Shown piece after piece: positions 6,260-8,152 of a DNA stretch of 8,152 nucleotides (the first letter of the stretch is position 1; the number at the start of each line of letters is the position of its first letter). The position numbers and the translations under genes were made by a program. The notes under the pieces were generated by a model. That model was given only the letters and a program-made list of their open reading frames with translations. It was not told where the DNA came from and ran no database searches. Source of the DNA: Acidobacteriota bacterium. GTDB taxonomy: Bacteria; Acidobacteriota; Aminicenantia; UBA2199. Where the stretch lies: contig JAKAGC010000148.1 in assembly GCA_021817755.1 (NCBI GenBank), positions 1 through 8,152 on the forward strand, read 5' to 3'.

Positions 6260-7504
6260 ATGGTAAATAAGAGAGGAAAACTACAACCTGAAAGACAAGA
6301 TCGACACAAAAGAGAAATGGCCGATGATAGTTTTGAAAGACTTCTGGAGGAGTCGTTCAAACCTGTAAGGGCCCTCGAGATTGGAAATGAAATCGAAGCA
6401 CGAGTAATCGGCTTCGATAACGATCATGTATTTCTCGACCTGGGGAGCCGTGTCGATGGAATGCTTCGAAAAGCAGAATTAATGCGCAATGGGAAGTTAC
6501 GTGTTTCGGAAGGAGATAAAGTAAAAGTTTTTATCACTGGAAAAATAGTAGGTGCATGGCAATGCTCATGCAAATTCGGAACAAGTGAATCGGAAGCCCA
6601 GGATCCAAACCGTGTTGCTGCGATAATGGCTCTCGAAGAAGCATTCAATGCCAATACTCCTGTCGAAGGCAGGATAATGGAAGTTACTCGCGGTGGATTC
6701 AAAGTTAATGTTATGGGTGTAGATACCTTTTGCCCCCTTTCACAGATCGACCGCACCTATTGCGGTACCCCTGATGAACACCTCAATAAAGTCTATACTT
6801 TTGTTATCATCCAATTTGAAGATGATGGAGCTAAGATTGTTTTGAGCCGAAGGGAATTCTTGGGACATGAAGCGAAAAAACTGGCACAGAAGTTGTGGAA
6901 ATCCGTTGAAATAGGTGAAGTTCATGACGGAGTAGTCAAATCTATACAGGATTTCGGTGCTTTCGTCGATATCGGAGGAATCGAAGGATTGCTCCATATT
7001 TCGGAGATTACGTATGAACGCGTTGCAAGTACTGCTGATGTCCTTCAAGTGGGACAGAAATTACGCGTAGCCATTAAAGATATCGATAGAGAAAGGCATA
7101 AACTCAGTTTAAGTATGAAAAGCCTGATGGAAAATCCTTGGACAGCGGCCATTAGTAAACTTAAAGTCGGCGCAGAGTACCAGGGAAAAGTCGTCCGAAT
7201 GAAAACGTTTGGAGTTTTTGTAGAACTTTTTCCCGGTGTCGATGGAATGGTACATATTTCACGGCTTGGAACAGACCGCAGACATCAGCACCCCAAAGAA
7301 GTTGTCAATATTGGCGATATGGTAACCGTTCGTGTTTTAGAAATAGATGAAACCAATCACCGGATATCATTGACCATGGAACAGGAAGAAGTTGATTTTT
7401 CCCAGGACCTGGAAAACATTAAGAAACAGCAGGAAGAAGCCGTAAAAGGTGTTTCCAGCAAAATGTCGGAAATGGTCGATTCTGCTGTAAAGAAAGATTC
7501 ATAA
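6260..7504 (+). CDS. S1 RNA-binding domain protein, ribosomal protein S1-like (four S1 domains)
   Basis: The 414-residue cytoplasmic protein has four S1 (OB-fold) RNA-binding domains at about 41-107, 133-198, 217-288 and 303-374. Domains 3 and 4 carry the classic motif (DFGAFVDI with LLHIS; TFGVFVEL with MVHIS). Domain 2 (RGGFKVNV then TFCPLSQID) resembles the second domain of ribosomal S1, where the pattern is GGF followed by FLPGS. Residues 380-412 form a charged tail likely to be helical. E. coli S1 has six domains and 557 residues; four-domain forms near 400 residues are known in other bacteria. The expected role is mRNA binding during translation, but an accessory S1 protein cannot be excluded without the rest of the genome. 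An in-frame stop at 6248 bounds the start. ATG 6317 (MADDSFERLLEES) is an alternative that would remove a basic 19-residue extension, but it has no better ribosome binding site. Confidence 0.87.
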   Translation: MVNKRGKLQPERQDRHKREMADDSFERLLEESFKPVRALEIGNEIEARVIGFDNDHVFLDLGSRVDGMLRKAELMRNGKLRVSEGDKVKVFITGKIVGAWQCSCKFGTSESEAQDPNRVAAIMALEEAFNANTPVEGRIMEVTRGGFKVNVMGVDTFCPLSQIDRTYCGTPDEHLNKVYTFVIIQFEDDGAKIVLSRREFLGHEAKKLAQKLWKSVEIGEVHDGVVKSIQDFGAFVDIGGIEGLLHISEITYERVASTADVLQVGQKLRVAIKDIDRERHKLSLSMKSLMENPWTAAISKLKVGAEYQGKVVRMKTFGVFVELFPGVDGMVHISRLGTDRRHQHPKEVVNIGDMVTVRVLEIDETNHRISLTMEQEEVDFSQDLENIKKQQEEAVKGVSSKMSEMVDSAVKKDS

Positions 7505-7506
7505 TC

Positions 7507-7521
7507 CCGGATTAATTCCGG
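7507..7521 (+). other. Small hairpin just after the S1-domain gene
   Basis: CCGGA (7507-7511) pairs with TCCGG (7517-7521) around the loop TTAAT, starting 3 nt after the stop codon. No T-run follows, so I do not call it a terminator. It could protect the 3' end of the mRNA, or be incidental. Confidence 0.3.
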
Positions 7522-7530
7522 ATATATGCA

Positions 7531-7575
7531 CCGGGGCAGCACAGCGGTCTTAAAAAAGACGGTTGACTGTCCCGG
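7531..7575 (+). other. Long imperfect hairpin between the S1 and flavin reductase genes
   Basis: CCGGGGCAG (7531-7539) pairs with CTGTCCCGG (7567-7575) over 9 bp with one G-T wobble. Inside it, GTCTT (7547-7551) pairs with AAGAC (7556-7560) around an AAAA loop. The GC-rich outer stem stands out from the surrounding AT-rich DNA. There is no following T-run, so it is not a classical terminator, although it may mark the 3' end of the S1 transcript. Its 3' arm overlaps the -35 element of the next gene. Confidence 0.45.
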
Positions 7576-7590
7576 CTCCCGCATTATAAT
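7563..7590 (+). promoter_or_regulatory. Near-consensus promoter of the flavin reductase gene
   Basis: TTGACT (7563-7568) and a perfect TATAAT (7585-7590) are spaced by 16 nt. Transcription would start about 6-8 nt after the -10, near 7597, only a few bases before the ATG at 7602. No ribosome binding site fits in that interval, so the mRNA would be nearly leaderless. Confidence 0.65.
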
Positions 7591-7601
7591 ATAAATACCC
7601 C

Positions 7602-8152
7602 ATGAATATTGATAATAAAGTCACGTGGAAACCAGGAACCATGATATATCCTCTTCCTGTAGTCATGGTGACTTGCGGAGACCGTGAATCCATTTTTAAC
7701 GTTATAACTATTGCATGGACCGGTATCACCTGCTCCGATCCCCCTATGTGCTATATCTCCGTTCGACCGGAACGGTATTCGTATTCCCTTATCGATAAAC
7801 ACCGGGAATTTGCCATCAACCTCACTACCAAGGACCTTGCTTTTGCTACCGACTGGTGCGGTGTTAAATCCGGTAAAGATGTCGATAAATTTAAAGAAAT
7901 GGGGTTAACTCCCATTCCTGCATCTATTATTAAAGCTCCCCTTATCGCTGAATCACCCGTCAATATAGAATGCAAAGTCGCCCAGATTACTCCTCTCGGT
8001 ACTCACCATATGTTTATGGCTGAAATCGTCGCTGTCCATGCTTCTCAGGAACACCTCGACCCCAAAACCGGTGCGTTTGATCTTTCGAAGTTTCACCCCA
8101 TATGTTATTCCCATGGAAAATACTATGTCGTAGACCATCGCCGACGCGTCGG
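7602..8152 (+). CDS. Flavin reductase family protein, flavoredoxin-like (3' end cut by the window)
   Basis: The frame stays open to the end of the window, giving 183 codons of an FMN-binding split-barrel protein. The N-terminal WKPGTMIYPLPVVMVTCGD pattern, AWTG, SDPPM, YISVRPERYSY, EFAINL, FATDWCGVKSG, KFKEMGLT and KAPLIAESPVNIECKV are all typical of flavoredoxin-like flavin reductases. Such proteins bind FMN and pass electrons from a reduced nicotinamide or another donor; the actual partner is unknown. The family is usually about 190 residues, so only a short C-terminal tail should be missing. The ATG at 7602 is supported by the conserved WKPG motif right after it, and an in-frame TAA at 7587-7589 rules out an earlier start. 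ATG 7641 has an AGGA nearby but would delete the conserved N-terminus. The gene has its own promoter. Confidence 0.88.
   Translation, partial: MNIDNKVTWKPGTMIYPLPVVMVTCGDRESIFNVITIAWTGITCSDPPMCYISVRPERYSYSLIDKHREFAINLTTKDLAFATDWCGVKSGKDVDKFKEMGLTPIPASIIKAPLIAESPVNIECKVAQITPLGTHHMFMAEIVAVHASQEHLDPKTGAFDLSKFHPICYSHGKYYVVDHRRRV

Noticed and set aside
7584..8138. Short open frames on both strands over the flavin reductase gene (such as 7751-7975 minus and 7711-7908 plus)
   Set aside because: The + frame from 7602 matches flavin reductase motifs throughout; the others are shadows without supporting signals.
1..8152. CRISPR array, tRNA, rRNA, insertion sequence, prophage or defence genes
   Set aside because: No regular direct repeats, cloverleaf-like sequences, rRNA motifs, transposase motifs or phage-type proteins were seen on either strand.

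Overview
The window reads as ordinary bacterial chromosome at moderate-to-low GC. All five genes are on the + strand and no mobile element is visible. Three secreted-protein genes with signal peptides come first, then an S1-type RNA-binding protein and a flavin reductase family protein cut by the window end. The exported M14 peptidases with acidic DxDxDG calcium-type inserts, and the way these proteins read, recall uncultured Gram-negative-type lineages such as Aminicenantota or Acidobacteriota. That placement is an impression from protein style and has not been tested.

Layout. Bases 1-341 are AT-rich and hold no gene. They contain a wide inverted repeat followed by a T-run, a near-consensus sigma70-type promoter (199-227) and a structured leader of about 110 nt. 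Bases 342-2093 encode an exported trypsin-like serine protease: an N-terminal beta-rich domain, a catalytic domain with an intact His/Asp/Ser triad, and two fibronectin type III domains. A textbook intrinsic terminator follows at 2159-2190. Bases 2299-4353 and 4350-6149 encode two M14-like carboxypeptidase paralogues, with the stop and start overlapping as ATGA and a strong ribosome binding site just upstream. The second copy has the expected zinc ligands, substrate-binding Asn-Arg and a catalytic Glu. The first copy has lost all of these but keeps the calcium-type inserts and C-terminal domain, so it looks like a pseudoenzyme made together with its active sister. This is the most interesting item in the window.

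Bases 6260-7504 encode a four-domain S1 protein with its own TTGACA promoter and an A/T-rich structured leader. Bases 7602-8152 encode an incomplete flavoredoxin-like flavin reductase. Its near-consensus promoter (TTGACT, 16 nt, TATAAT) ends only 11 nt before the start codon, which predicts a nearly leaderless mRNA.

How the genes work together. The serine endoprotease and the M14 pair would fit extracytoplasmic protein degradation: internal cleavage followed by C-terminal trimming. They are separate transcription units, since the terminator divides them. The S1 and flavin reductase genes each have their own promoter and show no functional link to the proteases.
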